Shown: positions 35,420 to 44,843, numbered from the stretch's first letter. The stretch is 64,000 bases of DNA from Holophagales bacterium (GCA_016699405.1 CP064972.1:558001-622000), one strand, 5' to 3'. The notes: generated by a model from the letters alone, not told the origin. Numbers and translations: made by a program.

Positions 35420-38254
35420 ATGCACCCGCTGGCCTTTGCCGGTCTCCTCGCCCTGGCCGCTGTGCCACCTCCTGGAGAGTCGCCGCTCTTTCCGGCACAG
35501 CTGGTGGCGGACCTCGCCGCGCAGCCTTCGCCACATTGGCAGGAGTCCTTCGTTCTTCCGGAATTCGTCGAAGCCGCAGGCATCGTCTACTTCTTCCAAG
35601 ACGATGGCGTCCACGGCCGCGAGCTCTGGCGGAGCGACGGCACGGCCCTCGGCACCTATCTCGTGCGCGACGTTTGTCCCGGCCAGTGTGGCGCGGAGCC
35701 CTGGCCGGAGCACGATGCGATCGCCGCTGCCGGCGGGATCGTCTTCTTCGCCGGCAACGACGGCGTCCACGGCACCGAGCTCTGGGTGAGCGACGGCACC
35801 GCGCTGGGCACCCATGAAGTGGCCGACATCCGCCCCGGCAAGCTTTCGTCGGTCCCGGGCAAGTTCCTCGTCGCTTCCGGCCAACTCTTCTTCGCGGCCG
35901 ACGACGGTGTCCATGGCACCGAGCTCTGGCGCAGCGACGGCACGGCGGCGGGTACGTATCTCGTCGCGGACATCCAACCCGGGCCCGACGGCACCGCGGC
36001 CGAGCCGATCGGTGTCGGCCACGGCCTGGTCTATCTGGCAGCGGGCGGGCTCTGGCGAACCGACGGAACCGCGGCCGGGACGTTCCAGCTCGGGCCGATG
36101 AGCATCTCGCAAACCCGACATCTCCGCGGCATGCCGTTCGCCGTACTGCCGAACGGGGACCTGCTCTTCTCCGGGACCGTCACGTCGAACGATTGGGAGC
36201 CCTGGATCTCCGACGGCACCATCGCCGGTACGCATCCGCTCGTCGACCTGATGCCGGGCTCGGCCGGCTCGGATCCCTGGAGCTTCGAGCTCGCCGGGTC
36301 GATGTTGTATTTCACCGCCACGGCGAGCGCGGATCCGAACCGAATCGCTCGTGCTCTGTGGCGAACCGACGGCACGGCTGCGGGAACCATCGAGATCCCG
36401 CTTCCTACCGACCTCTCCCTCGAAGGCTGGCCGAGCCCGTTGGCTTGGGCTGGGGGGAAACTACTCTTGATCGCGAATGATCGCGTGCACGGGCCCGAGC
36501 CGTGGGTGTTGGATGCCGGGGTTCCTCGAATGGTGCGTGACGTCCGTCCGGGTCCCGAAGGCAGCCTCGCTCCGTTCTCTTTCTACAGCCGGTTCATGCT
36601 CGCGACGGTCGGCTCCCGTCTGCTCTTCCTCGCTGATGATGGCGTCGATGGGCTCGAGCTCTGGACGAGCGACGCCACCGAGGCAGGAACAGTGCGGATC
36701 TCGAACCTCGCACCAGGAGCCGCGGACGCGCAGCTCGAGGGTCTAGTCGGATACACCAGACATCACGTGCTCGACGGTAAGCTCTACTTCCGCAACTGGT
36801 CTGCCACGAGTGGGCAATCGCTCTGGAGAAGCGACGGAACCGCAGCCGGAACGGTAGCGGTCCGCGCGCTCGACCGAGAGAGCTCGGCCTTTTTCCCGAC
36901 CACGGTGACGCAATGGCTGCCCATCTTCACCGGAGCCGACTGCCGAGCTACGGCGGGCGGCCGACTCGTGTTCGCCGCAGAGACCGAGAACCGAACCCGA
37001 AGGGCCGTGTGGGGGACCGATGGAACCGCCGCAGGGACGACGGAGCTCGTGCCCCTCTCGCACCCCGATCTCGGCACGATCTCGGCGAACTGCGCGACAT
37101 CCGGAACGAACGCCCTCTTCAACGGGCTGTCCGGGACGGACGTGGGTCTGTTCGCGAGCGATGGGACGACCGCAGGAACCCAAACGTTGACGCTCTTCGC
37201 GACGCCGGCATATCAGGATTCCCAGGGCAAGGCGTTGGTCCAAGCGGGAGGGAGATGGCTCGGCTCCCGGAGCGACGATGGCGGAGCGGTCTGGATCGAA
37301 TCCGACCTCACCCCTGCGGGGACCTCGGTCACGTCGGTGTCGCTCTTCTCTCAAGAGCTGGTGCCGTTCGGCGACGGCGTGATCGGCTTCCGCCCGGGGA
37401 TGACCCGCTCGGCCGACGGCAGCGCGGCGAGCCTCGTCGATCTCCCGCCGGCGAGCGGTCCGCCACTCGAGTGGCCGGACGAGCCCGTGTCGCTGGGCGA
37501 CAAGCTGCTCTTTCTCGGCGCCAGCTCGGCCGGGGGCCTCGAGCTCTGGCGCACCGATGGCACCTCGCCGGGCACGCTGCCGGTGCTGGACCTCAACCCG
37601 GGCCCAGCCTCCGCGTTCTCCGATTACGACGGGGTCTATCCGAGCTCGCCGGCCTTCCCGCGTCACTTGGTCTCTCTCGGCGGCTTCGCGGTGATGGCAG
37701 CCGACGACGGCGTCCACGGCACGGAGCTCTGGCGCACGGATGGAACGGTGGCAGGCACGACACTCCTGAAGGACATCTACCCGGGCTCGTACCCGTCGAC
37801 GCCGCGCGAGCTGGTGCGCGTGGGCGACGTCGTCTATTTCGCGGCGGAGGACGAGCTGCACGGGCTCGAGCTCTGGGTGACCGACGGCACCACGGACGGC
37901 ACCCACCTCGTCCGAGATCTCGTGCCGGGTGCGGAGTCGTCCGTGCCGCAGGAGCTGACGGAGGTGCGCGGGCGTCTCTACTTCACGGCCTGGCGACCGG
38001 CGTGGGGACGCGAGGCGTTTCAGAGCGATGGCACGGAGGCGGGGACCCTGCAAGTCTCCGACGTCTGGCCAGGCTCGGGCTCCTCGAGCCCGTCACGCTT
38101 CGCCGCCGTGCGCGACACCCTCTACTTCGCCGCCAACGACGGCGAGCACGGCTTCGAGCTCTTCAAGGTGATCGACCCGACGCTGCTCGACGTCTTCGCC
38201 GACGGCTTCGAGGGCGGCTCGCTCGGCGCATGGTCGCGCAGCCTCGCACCCTGA
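35420..38254 (+). CDS. ELWxxDGT-repeat secreted protein 1
   Basis: 944 residues built from about 17 repeats of roughly 45-60 residues. Each is centred on a strand such as HGTELWRSDGTAAGTYLVAD followed by I.PG. A short hydrophobic export segment (LAFAGLLALAAV) precedes LFPAQLVADLA. Several central repeats are degenerate (ADGSAASL, WVLDAGVP). The repeat probably folds as a large beta-propeller or chain of blades on the outside. It ends LDVFADGFEGGSLGAWSRSL. GGAGG precedes the ATG. The gene lies 45 nt upstream of a paralogue with the same architecture and shares a 140-nt identical tract with it (37847-37986). Ligand unknown. Confidence 0.9.
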   Translation: MHPLAFAGLLALAAVPPPGESPLFPAQLVADLAAQPSPHWQESFVLPEFVEAAGIVYFFQDDGVHGRELWRSDGTALGTYLVRDVCPGQCGAEPWPEHDAIAAAGGIVFFAGNDGVHGTELWVSDGTALGTHEVADIRPGKLSSVPGKFLVASGQLFFAADDGVHGTELWRSDGTAAGTYLVADIQPGPDGTAAEPIGVGHGLVYLAAGGLWRTDGTAAGTFQLGPMSISQTRHLRGMPFAVLPNGDLLFSGTVTSNDWEPWISDGTIAGTHPLVDLMPGSAGSDPWSFELAGSMLYFTATASADPNRIARALWRTDGTAAGTIEIPLPTDLSLEGWPSPLAWAGGKLLLIANDRVHGPEPWVLDAGVPRMVRDVRPGPEGSLAPFSFYSRFMLATVGSRLLFLADDGVDGLELWTSDATEAGTVRISNLAPGAADAQLEGLVGYTRHHVLDGKLYFRNWSATSGQSLWRSDGTAAGTVAVRALDRESSAFFPTTVTQWLPIFTGADCRATAGGRLVFAAETENRTRRAVWGTDGTAAGTTELVPLSHPDLGTISANCATSGTNALFNGLSGTDVGLFASDGTTAGTQTLTLFATPAYQDSQGKALVQAGGRWLGSRSDDGGAVWIESDLTPAGTSVTSVSLFSQELVPFGDGVIGFRPGMTRSADGSAASLVDLPPASGPPLEWPDEPVSLGDKLLFLGASSAGGLELWRTDGTSPGTLPVLDLNPGPASAFSDYDGVYPSSPAFPRHLVSLGGFAVMAADDGVHGTELWRTDGTVAGTTLLKDIYPGSYPSTPRELVRVGDVVYFAAEDELHGLELWVTDGTTDGTHLVRDLVPGAESSVPQELTEVRGRLYFTAWRPAWGREAFQSDGTEAGTLQVSDVWPGSGSSSPSRFAAVRDTLYFAANDGEHGFELFKVIDPTLLDVFADGFEGGSLGAWSRSLAP
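37847..37986. repeat. 140-nt tract identical to 40754-40893
   Basis: Inside the 3' part of the first ELWxxDGT gene. Every base, including third codon positions, matches the second gene, while flanks on both sides differ at many synonymous sites. Confidence 0.9.
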
Positions 38255-38299
38255 CGACGAGCGCAGCGAGAACCCTCCCTTCTCGAATCGAGAGATGAC

Positions 38300-41161
38300 A
38301 TGAACGCTCCAACCCTCCTCGCATTAGCAGCTCTCGCCGCGGCGCCGCCCGCGCCGGCGCCCGATTCCGGGCTCTTCCCGGCGCAGTTGGTGGTGGATCT
38401 TGAATCGCAGACCACGGCTCCGTACGAGACGTTCTACTCACCGCCGCACTTCGAGGCGGGGCCCGGCGGGGTGGTCTTCTTCTTCCAGGACGATGGGGTT
38501 CACGGCCTCGAGCTCTGGCGCAGCGATGGCACGGCGCTCGGGACCTATCTCGTGCGGGACGTCTGCCCGGGGCTCTGTGGCGTGGGATCCCAGAGCACCT
38601 ACCTGGGCGGACTGGCGGCCGTCGGCTCTTCTGTCTTCTTTGCTGCTGACGATGGCGTCCATGGCCAGGAGCTCTGGATCAGCGACGGGACCGCTCTCGG
38701 AACCCATCAGGTGCTCGATATCAACCCGGGCTCTGCGGCCTCCCTCCCAAGGGCCTTCTTCGCAGCGGGGGATCAGCTCTTCTTCGCGGCCGATGATGGT
38801 GTGCACGGCAGCGAGCTCTGGCGTTCGGATGGAACTCCCGGCGGAACCCATCTCGTCGCCGATCTGAGCCCGGGGGCTCCGGACACCTTCATCAGCCTCT
38901 TCGCGGTCGGCGCGGGGACCCTGTTCTTTGGCGTGCCGGACGATCCGGGGGGCGGCGTGTGGCGCACCGACGGAACCGCCGCAGGCACCTTGCGCCTCAC
39001 CGAGGCGAAGCCCGGCTGGAGCATGTTCGCGAAGGGCTTCCCGTTCCGCTGTTTCGCCGACGGTCGCTTACTCTTCGCCGGGACCGACGGCGCCGGGACC
39101 GAGCTCTGGATCTCCGACGGAACGGTGGCGGGAACCGTGCGCTTGTCGGACCTCGCGCCGGGCTCGGAGTCATCGAACCCCGACAACTTCAACCTCGACT
39201 CGACCGGTGCGCTGATCTACTTCACGACGAGCCCCCCGACCCTGGGCCCGAGCTCATGGTGGAAGACCGACGGCACGCTGGGCGGAACCGCGGCCGTGCC
39301 GTTGCCGGCGGGGGTGGAGCCCATCGCGAGCTCCGGTGCCTTCGAGCGGATCGGCACCCGGATCTTCTTCCGGGCTCGCGATGAAGCCCACGGGGCCGAA
39401 CTCTGGCGCCTCGACGACGACGGCAGCTCGGAGCTGGTCGCGGATCTTCTGCCGGGCAGCGGCTGGGGGCTCACCTTCCCCGCATGGATCGGTTCATTGA
39501 TGGCGAATGTCGGCGGGCGCGTCGTCTTCTTCGCCGACGACGGCGTGGAGGGGCTCGAGCTCTGGTCTTCCGATGGGACGCCCGGGGGGACCGTTCGCTT
39601 GACCGACCTGGCTCCGGGGGCATCAGTGCCGCAACTGGACTACTTCGTGAGTCTTCTCCCGGTCCCGGTCTCCGGCGGACGCCTGTTCTTTCGCGACTGG
39701 ACTCCGAGCGCCGGCCATCGCCTCTGGATCTCCGACGGGAGCGCGCCAGGATCGCATGTCCTGCGATCGCTCAATTCGCAGACCTCTTCCCTCTTTCCCT
39801 TGTGGTCGTCGGACTACCCGCTCGATCCTCTCCCCGGGACCGGATGCGTTGCGGCAGCGGGAACGCGTCTTGTCTTCTCCGCGGAAACGGCGTCGCGAAG
39901 GACGCAGTCGATCTGGGGGACGGACGGAACGGCCGGCGGAACGGAGCGGATCTCGCTCGATCCACCGCCGGTGGAGAGCCAGCTGCGGCCACGATGTCAG
40001 AGCTTCGGCGGACAGGCGGTCTTCTACGACACGGATGGACAGGACCTTCTGCTTCGGGCGACCGACGGCACCGCCGCAGGCACCTCGACTCTCGCTGCGA
40101 CCGTTCCCGGGGCGGACGACTACGCGCGACCGGATGCCTTCCCGCTCTTCGTTCGGGGGGAAGGGGGTTGGTTGGGTTGGATCCGCGGGTTGCTCGTGCA
40201 GACCGATGGCACCAGCGGAGGGACGTCGACCAGTAGCGTGGCCTCTTCGGACTACTACCCGGTCCTTCTCGCCCCCTTCGGAACTGGCTTGGCGATTTCG
40301 GGGGACGGCTTCCTGCTGTCGGATGGCACCAATGCCGGCACGAGTGCGATCCTCCCCCCAGGAGGCGGGTACCTTCAACCCTGGCCTGAAGACCTGGCGC
40401 CGATGGGGGAGGTGCTCCTCTTCGCGGGAACGGACGCCGCGACGGGCACCGAGCTCTGGCGCACGGACGGCACGACCGTCGGCACGTTCCGCATCGCGGA
40501 CCTCTGGCCCGGACCCGCGTCGTCCTTCCGGCGCGACTCGTACACCCTCCTCGAGGACGGTCTCAAGAAGCGCATCGTCTCCCTCGATGCCGTCGCGGTG
40601 ATGACGGCCGACGACGGCGTCCACGGCACGGAGCTCTGGCGCACCGACGGCACCGCAGGGGGCACGACACTTCTCAAGGACATCTACCCCGGCTCGTACC
40701 CGTCGACGCCGCGCGATCTCGTCCGCGTCGGCGACGTCGTCTACTTCACCGCCGAGGACGAGCTGCACGGGCTCGAGCTCTGGGTGACCGACGGCACCAC
40801 GGACGGCACCCACCTCGTCCGAGATCTCGTGCCGGGTGCGGAGTCGTCCGTGCCGCAGGAGCTGACGGAGGTGCGCGGGCGTCTCTACTTCACCGCGTGG
40901 CGGCCGTCATGGGGGCGCGAAGCGTTCCAGAGCGATGGCACGGAGGCAGGCACCCTGCAGGTGTCCGACGTCTGGCCGGGCACTGGCTCCTCGAGCCCGT
41001 CGCGCTTTGCCGCCGTGCGCGACACCCTCTACTTCGCCGCCAACGACGGCACGCACGGCTTCGAGCTCTTCAAGGTGATCGACTCGACGCTGCTCGACGT
41101 CTTTGCCGACGGCTTCGAGGGTGGATCGCTCGATCGATGGTCGCGGGTCGCGGCGCCCTGA
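38300..41161 (+). CDS. ELWxxDGT-repeat secreted protein 2
   Basis: 953 residues and about 17 repeats, paralogous to the preceding gene with the same start (LFPAQLVVDLE) and finish (LDVFADGFEGGSLDRWSRVA). The first repeats (HGLELWRSDGTALGTYLVRD, HGQELWISDGTALGTHQVLD, HGSELWRSDGTPGGTHLVAD) align in order with those of protein 1; the middle is more diverged. N-terminal export segment LLALAALAAAPPAPAP. Likely made from the same transcript as protein 1. A duplicated pair of this size suggests two versions of a surface or secreted binding protein. Confidence 0.9.
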   Translation: MNAPTLLALAALAAAPPAPAPDSGLFPAQLVVDLESQTTAPYETFYSPPHFEAGPGGVVFFFQDDGVHGLELWRSDGTALGTYLVRDVCPGLCGVGSQSTYLGGLAAVGSSVFFAADDGVHGQELWISDGTALGTHQVLDINPGSAASLPRAFFAAGDQLFFAADDGVHGSELWRSDGTPGGTHLVADLSPGAPDTFISLFAVGAGTLFFGVPDDPGGGVWRTDGTAAGTLRLTEAKPGWSMFAKGFPFRCFADGRLLFAGTDGAGTELWISDGTVAGTVRLSDLAPGSESSNPDNFNLDSTGALIYFTTSPPTLGPSSWWKTDGTLGGTAAVPLPAGVEPIASSGAFERIGTRIFFRARDEAHGAELWRLDDDGSSELVADLLPGSGWGLTFPAWIGSLMANVGGRVVFFADDGVEGLELWSSDGTPGGTVRLTDLAPGASVPQLDYFVSLLPVPVSGGRLFFRDWTPSAGHRLWISDGSAPGSHVLRSLNSQTSSLFPLWSSDYPLDPLPGTGCVAAAGTRLVFSAETASRRTQSIWGTDGTAGGTERISLDPPPVESQLRPRCQSFGGQAVFYDTDGQDLLLRATDGTAAGTSTLAATVPGADDYARPDAFPLFVRGEGGWLGWIRGLLVQTDGTSGGTSTSSVASSDYYPVLLAPFGTGLAISGDGFLLSDGTNAGTSAILPPGGGYLQPWPEDLAPMGEVLLFAGTDAATGTELWRTDGTTVGTFRIADLWPGPASSFRRDSYTLLEDGLKKRIVSLDAVAVMTADDGVHGTELWRTDGTAGGTTLLKDIYPGSYPSTPRDLVRVGDVVYFTAEDELHGLELWVTDGTTDGTHLVRDLVPGAESSVPQELTEVRGRLYFTAWRPSWGREAFQSDGTEAGTLQVSDVWPGTGSSSPSRFAAVRDTLYFAANDGTHGFELFKVIDSTLLDVFADGFEGGSLDRWSRVAAP
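40754..40893. repeat. 140-nt tract identical to 37847-37986
   Basis: Second member of the identical pair, in the last quarter of the downstream paralogue. Confidence 0.9.
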
Positions 41162-41184
41162 GAGCGGCCGGCGACGCCGGGCGA

Positions 41185-41190
41185 TAGACT
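41185..41190 (+). promoter_or_regulatory. -10-like TAGACT before yjbQ
   Basis: Nine nucleotides separate it from the ATG at 41200, with no ribosome site between. Confidence 0.5.
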
Positions 41191-41199
41191 CGACGGGTC

Positions 41200-41634
41200 A
41201 TGAAGAGCTATCGCCAGGAGCTGTGGTTCGAGATTCCGACGCGGCGCGGGTTCGTCAACATCACGCGCGAGGTGGAGCGGGCGCTCGCGACGAGCGGCAT
41301 CCGCGAGGGGCTCTGCCTGGTCAACGCCATGCACATCACGGCGTCGGTGTTCGTCAACGACGACGAGCGCGGGCTGCATGCCGATTACGAGCGCTGGCTC
41401 GAGGGCCTCGCGCCGTTCGACGAGGGGAGCGATCCGCAGCGCGGCGGCTATCTGCACAACCGTACCGGCGAAGACAACGCCGATGCCCATCTCAAGCGCC
41501 AGATCATGGGGCGCGACGTGGTCGTCGCCGTGACCGACGGGAAGCTCGATTTCGGGCCGTGGGAGCAGATCTTCTACGGCGAGTTCGACGGACGGCGACG
41601 CAAGCGCGTGCTGGTCAAGATTCTCGGCGAATAG
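41200..41634 (+). CDS. yjbQ: YjbQ-family protein
   Basis: 144 residues, the usual length for this UPF0047 family. Diagnostic elements: RGFVNITREVERAL, NAMHITASVFVNDDERGLHADYERWLEGLAP, GYLHNRTGEDNADAHLKRQIMG and FGPWEQIFYGEFDGRRRKRVLVKILG. Proteins of this family can replace thiamine-phosphate synthase weakly, but their main role is unsettled. Cytosolic trimer-forming fold. It is 15 nt upstream of the CDGSH gene on the same strand. Confidence 0.95.
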   Translation: MKSYRQELWFEIPTRRGFVNITREVERALATSGIREGLCLVNAMHITASVFVNDDERGLHADYERWLEGLAPFDEGSDPQRGGYLHNRTGEDNADAHLKRQIMGRDVVVAVTDGKLDFGPWEQIFYGEFDGRRRKRVLVKILGE

Positions 41635-41649
41635 CGTCAGGAGCGCGCG

Positions 41650-41880
41650 ATGAAAGTCACGGTAAAGGACCGCGGTCCGCTGCGCCTGGAGCTCGGCGAC
41701 GGCGAAACGATCGAGCTTCTCGATGCCCGGGGCCAAGCGTTCGGCCTCGGCGGGCGCCGTGCGATCTCGCTCTGCCGTTGCGGCCAGTCCGCCAACAAGC
41801 CGTTCTGCGACGGCGCCCACAACGCGGCCGGTTTCGACTCGGTCTGCGAGGCGCGTGAGCTGCCGCCGCCGGCGAGGTAG
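41650..41880 (+). CDS. CDGSH iron-sulfur protein
   Basis: 76 residues. CRCGQSANKPFCDGAH supplies the three Cys and one His that bind a [2Fe-2S] cluster in CDGSH domains (CxCx2Sx3PxCDGxH). No membrane anchor, so a soluble small electron-transfer or Fe-S sensing protein. Co-transcribed with yjbQ; followed by a strong terminator hairpin. Confidence 0.94.
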   Translation: MKVTVKDRGPLRLELGDGETIELLDARGQAFGLGGRRAISLCRCGQSANKPFCDGAHNAAGFDSVCEARELPPPAR

Positions 41881-41900
41881 GCGACGCCCCCCGGCCAAGA

Positions 41901-41938
41901 GAAAGGGCTGCTCCCGCGCCATGCGGGGCAGCCCTTTC
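41901..41938. terminator. Strong bidirectional terminator hairpin
   Basis: GAAAGGGCTG (41901-41910) pairs with CAGCCCTTTC (41929-41938); a further six pairs with one bulged T continue to a 5-nt loop, GCCAT. It lies between convergent stop codons at 41880 and 41957, with short A- and T-rich flanks. Confidence 0.85.
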
Positions 41939-41956
41939 GCCAGCGAGGAGCCGCGG

Positions 41957-42637
41957 CTACTCGACCTGGAACGACATCAGCTCGACCGGCACGGTGTTCG
42001 TCACCACGACGTCGTCGAGGCTGATGATGTCGGAGTTCGCCCCGGACGGGCCGCCGTTGGTGACGAAATAGCGGAACGCCAGACGCCCGGCGTTGGGACC
42101 CGCCGGCAGACCCGAGAGGGTCGCGGTGAACTGCGTGTACGTGGTGGGGTAGACGCCAGTGATCAGCGTCGGGTTGACGGACGTGACAAGCGTCGTGAAG
42201 CCCCCGACGTCGGTCGAGGTCGCCCCCGTGCTGCCCGCCGCACCGCAGGAGTCCGGGGTGCTGTCAAGGCACAGGCGCACCTCCAGGCGGTCGGGAAAGT
42301 CGGTCGCCCCCGCGGACTTGCGAGTCCAGAACGTCACCTGGTTGCCATTCTGCAGATTGGTCATCTGCGCGGTGATGAGCCAACCGCTGATGGTGTTGGC
42401 GCCGGTGGTGCAGTTGAAGTTGGCGCCGGTGTGCTGTGCGCCGCCGTGGGATGCCCACGGCGTCGTGCCGGTGAACAGGTTCCAGCAGTTGGTGTTGGTG
42501 CCGATCGTCGTGCTCTGGTTGCGCACCTGCCAGTTGGTCGGCGGGAACGTTCCTTCGAAGCCCTCGTTGAGCTGCTGAGCGTGGGCGGTGGCGGCGACGA
42601 ACAGGACACAAGCGGTGAACAGAAAGAGCTTCTTCAC
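41957..42637 (-). CDS. Secreted choice-of-anchor-J-like protein
   Basis: 226 residues. GTG start at 42637 with AAGGAGG 6 nt upstream. Signal peptide KKLFLFTACVLFVAATAHAQ. The mature part QLNEGFEGTFPPTNWQVRN...SGWLITAQMTNLQNGNQVTFWTRK...FRYFVTNGGPSGANSDIISLDDVVV is the choice-of-anchor-J / cleaved-adhesin-like jelly roll (lectin or carbohydrate-binding type). It ends VPVELMSFQVE, which looks like a short conserved tail rather than a PEP-CTERM signal. AT content at wobble positions seems higher than in its neighbours. Function unknown; likely surface or extracellular. Confidence 0.85.
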   Translation of the reverse strand: MKKLFLFTACVLFVAATAHAQQLNEGFEGTFPPTNWQVRNQSTTIGTNTNCWNLFTGTTPWASHGGAQHTGANFNCTTGANTISGWLITAQMTNLQNGNQVTFWTRKSAGATDFPDRLEVRLCLDSTPDSCGAAGSTGATSTDVGGFTTLVTSVNPTLITGVYPTTYTQFTATLSGLPAGPNAGRLAFRYFVTNGGPSGANSDIISLDDVVVTNTVPVELMSFQVE

Positions 42638-42693
42638 AGGATTCCTCCTTCGAAGCGAAGGGTGAGGTCAGGCTTCTCGAGTCGAGACAACAG

Positions 42694-43287
42694 TCAGAGC
42701 GACGAGAAGGCCACCTCACGGGGCGGAGGAACCGGTGGAGCGTGGCGGAACGAACCGACAGCCGAGGGGGGAGGCGCGAAAGCCCCGGCGTCTCGCGAGG
42801 GAAAGTCGAAGAGGGAAGGAAGCAAGGTCAGCCCGATCGTCGTCGGACGACCCGCACCTGCCGTCGGCACTCCGGGCGAGCAGACGGGCTCACGAGTGCA
42901 GCGCACTCGCCGCAGCACCTGCTCGACCCCGTCGTGGCTCACCACGCGCAACTCGTAGACCTGCTCGAGGAACGCACTGGCGTCGTCGCGAACGCGATAG
43001 GTCTGCAGGCCGTCCTCGGCCGGTAGCTCGGCGATCAGCTCGAGAGCCCCACCCGGCGCGCCGCGCAGCAGGCGGAAGCGGGCCCCGGGAGCAAGGGCAC
43101 GGGCCTCCCAATGCACCACCACCGGCCGGGCGATTGGCCGGACGACGAGCTCCGCGGGAGAGAGGGGCGACTCGGCCGTTCCACTTTGCCCGTTCGCCGC
43201 CTCGACGGCGAAGAGGCCGAGGCTGGCAACGGCAAGAACGAGACCGAGAGCTCGCCGACGCGTCGGTGCGGTGGGATGGTCGTTCAT
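42694..43287 (-). CDS. Secreted protein with fibronectin-like segment
   Basis: 197 residues. Signal peptide RRALGLVLAVASLGLFAVEAANGQ. Mature residues 45-130 resemble a fibronectin type III strand order: RPVVVHWEARALAPGARFRLLRG...LELIAELPAEDGLQTYRVRDDASAFLEQVYELRVVSHDG. Two Cys (RCTREPVCSPG) could form a disulfide. The last 50 residues are Pro/Ala/Phe rich and probably disordered. It is 56 nt upstream of the choice-of-anchor-J gene and likely in one transcript. No recognised family. Confidence 0.75.
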   Translation of the reverse strand: MNDHPTAPTRRRALGLVLAVASLGLFAVEAANGQSGTAESPLSPAELVVRPIARPVVVHWEARALAPGARFRLLRGAPGGALELIAELPAEDGLQTYRVRDDASAFLEQVYELRVVSHDGVEQVLRRVRCTREPVCSPGVPTAGAGRPTTIGLTLLPSLFDFPSRDAGAFAPPPSAVGSFRHAPPVPPPREVAFSSL

Positions 43288-43421
43288 TGCGCGGAGACCT
43301 TGCCCGGGACGTTAGCACGGAGCGGGGTCGGGAGGTCGAGTCCCGGGCGGGGGGTCGATTCGGCTCTCCAGGCCACCGGCCTCGACCGCTCGTTCGCCGG
43401 ACCTGAGGACGGGACGACCGC

Positions 43422-43427
43422 TAGACT
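43422..43427 (+). promoter_or_regulatory. -10-like TAGACT before the MFS gene
   Basis: Only six nucleotides lie between this hexamer and the GTG start at 43434, so a leaderless message is likely if it is used. Confidence 0.5.
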
Positions 43428-43433
43428 CGCCGG

Positions 43434-44840
43434 GTGAGCTCGATACCGGCGCGGCCAAGCGGGAACGACGGCGGGCGGACCGCGCTCCTTGTCGCCGTCG
43501 GTCTCTCGGCCTTTCTCGCGCCGTTTCTCGGCAGCTCGCTGAACCTCGCCATCCCGGCGATCGGACGCGACCTCCACGCCTCGGCGGTGACGCTCAACTG
43601 GGTGGTCACCGCCTATCTGGTGGCCTCGGCCGCCTGCCTGCTGCCGTTCGGACGGCTTGCCGACCTCGTCGGCCGGCGGCGGATCTTCCTGCTCGGCACC
43701 CTGGCGCAGACGACGTTCCTGCTCGCCGCCGCCTTCGCCCCGTCGGTGTCGTGGCTCGTCGCGCTGCGCCTCCTCCAGGGTGCCGCTGGCGCCATGGCGT
43801 TCGCCACCTCGATGGCGCTGCTGGTGGCGGCCTTTCCCGCGGCCGAGCGCGGCCGGGTGCTCGGCATCGGCACCGCGGCGGTCTACGTCGGTCTGTCGCT
43901 CGGGCCGCCGCTCGGCGGCTTCATCACCCAGCAGCTCGGCTGGCGCGCGGTCTTCCTGGTCAACGCGGCGATCGGCGCCCTGCTCGCCGCCGTGCTCTCT
44001 CGCTCGGGTGCGAAGGAGAGCGAGGCTCGCACCGACGAGCGCTTCGACCTCGGCGGCGCCGCGCTCTACGCTTTCGGGCTTGCCGCGCTGATCGGCGGCC
44101 TCTCGACGGTCAAGACGATTCCGCCGGCGCGCTGGGCGATCGTCGCCGGAGCGCTCGCCCTGACCGCCTTCGTCGTTCGCGATCTGGCGGCAGCTCAGCC
44201 GATCCTCGCCCTGCGCCTCTTCCGCGGCGCGGTCTTCGCATTCTCGAACCTCGCGGCGCTGCTCAACTACGCGGCCACCTTCGCCGTCGGCTACCTGCTC
44301 TCGCTCTACCTGCAGGGGGTGCGCGGCCTCTCGGCGCGGGAAGCCGGGTTGGTGCTCCTCGCTCAGCCAGTGGTGATGGCCCTCCTCTCGCCGGCCGCCG
44401 GACGGCTCTCCGACCGCCTCGAGCCGCGCCGCGTCGCCTCGCTCGGCATGGCGCTCTCGGCCGCGGGCCTCGCGCTCTTCGTCGGGCTCGGGGAGACGAC
44501 GCCGCTCGCCTGGGTGGTCGCCGGCCTGCTGCTGCTCGGCACCGGCTTCGGACTGTTCTCCTCGCCCAACAGCAACGCCGTGATGAGCGCGGTCGGGGCC
44601 CGGGACTACGGCGTCGCCTCGGCCACCCTCGGCACGATGCGCCTGCTCGGACAGGCGTTCTCGATGGCCGCTGCAGCGGCCATCACGGCCGCGCGACTGG
44701 GTGGAGCGCGCCTCGGCGAGGCTCCGGTCGCGGCGCTGCTCGGGGCGCAGCGCGCCGCCTTCGTCCTCTTCGCCCTGCTCTGTGCCGCCGGCATCGCCGC
44801 CTCGCTCGCCCGCGGCCGGGTGCGGACGGCGGCGGGGTGA
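43434..44840 (+). CDS. DHA2-type MFS drug exporter
   Basis: 468 residues with about 14 hydrophobic helices, the EmrB/QacA layout. Motif A is RLADLVGRRRIFLLG; motif C-like region is GLSLGPPLGGFITQQLGWRAVFLVNAAIGALLAAV; start FLAPFLGSSLNLAIPAIGRDLHASAVTLNWVVTAYL is the DHA2 signature. GTG start. A proton antiporter at the inner membrane, probably exporting drugs or organic compounds; substrate unknown. Its stop is 3 nt from the stop of the convergent symporter gene. Confidence 0.93.
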   Translation: MSSIPARPSGNDGGRTALLVAVGLSAFLAPFLGSSLNLAIPAIGRDLHASAVTLNWVVTAYLVASAACLLPFGRLADLVGRRRIFLLGTLAQTTFLLAAAFAPSVSWLVALRLLQGAAGAMAFATSMALLVAAFPAAERGRVLGIGTAAVYVGLSLGPPLGGFITQQLGWRAVFLVNAAIGALLAAVLSRSGAKESEARTDERFDLGGAALYAFGLAALIGGLSTVKTIPPARWAIVAGALALTAFVVRDLAAAQPILALRLFRGAVFAFSNLAALLNYAATFAVGYLLSLYLQGVRGLSAREAGLVLLAQPVVMALLSPAAGRLSDRLEPRRVASLGMALSAAGLALFVGLGETTPLAWVVAGLLLLGTGFGLFSSPNSNAVMSAVGARDYGVASATLGTMRLLGQAFSMAAAAAITAARLGGARLGEAPVAALLGAQRAAFVLFALLCAAGIAASLARGRVRTAAG

Positions 44841-44843
44841 GCG

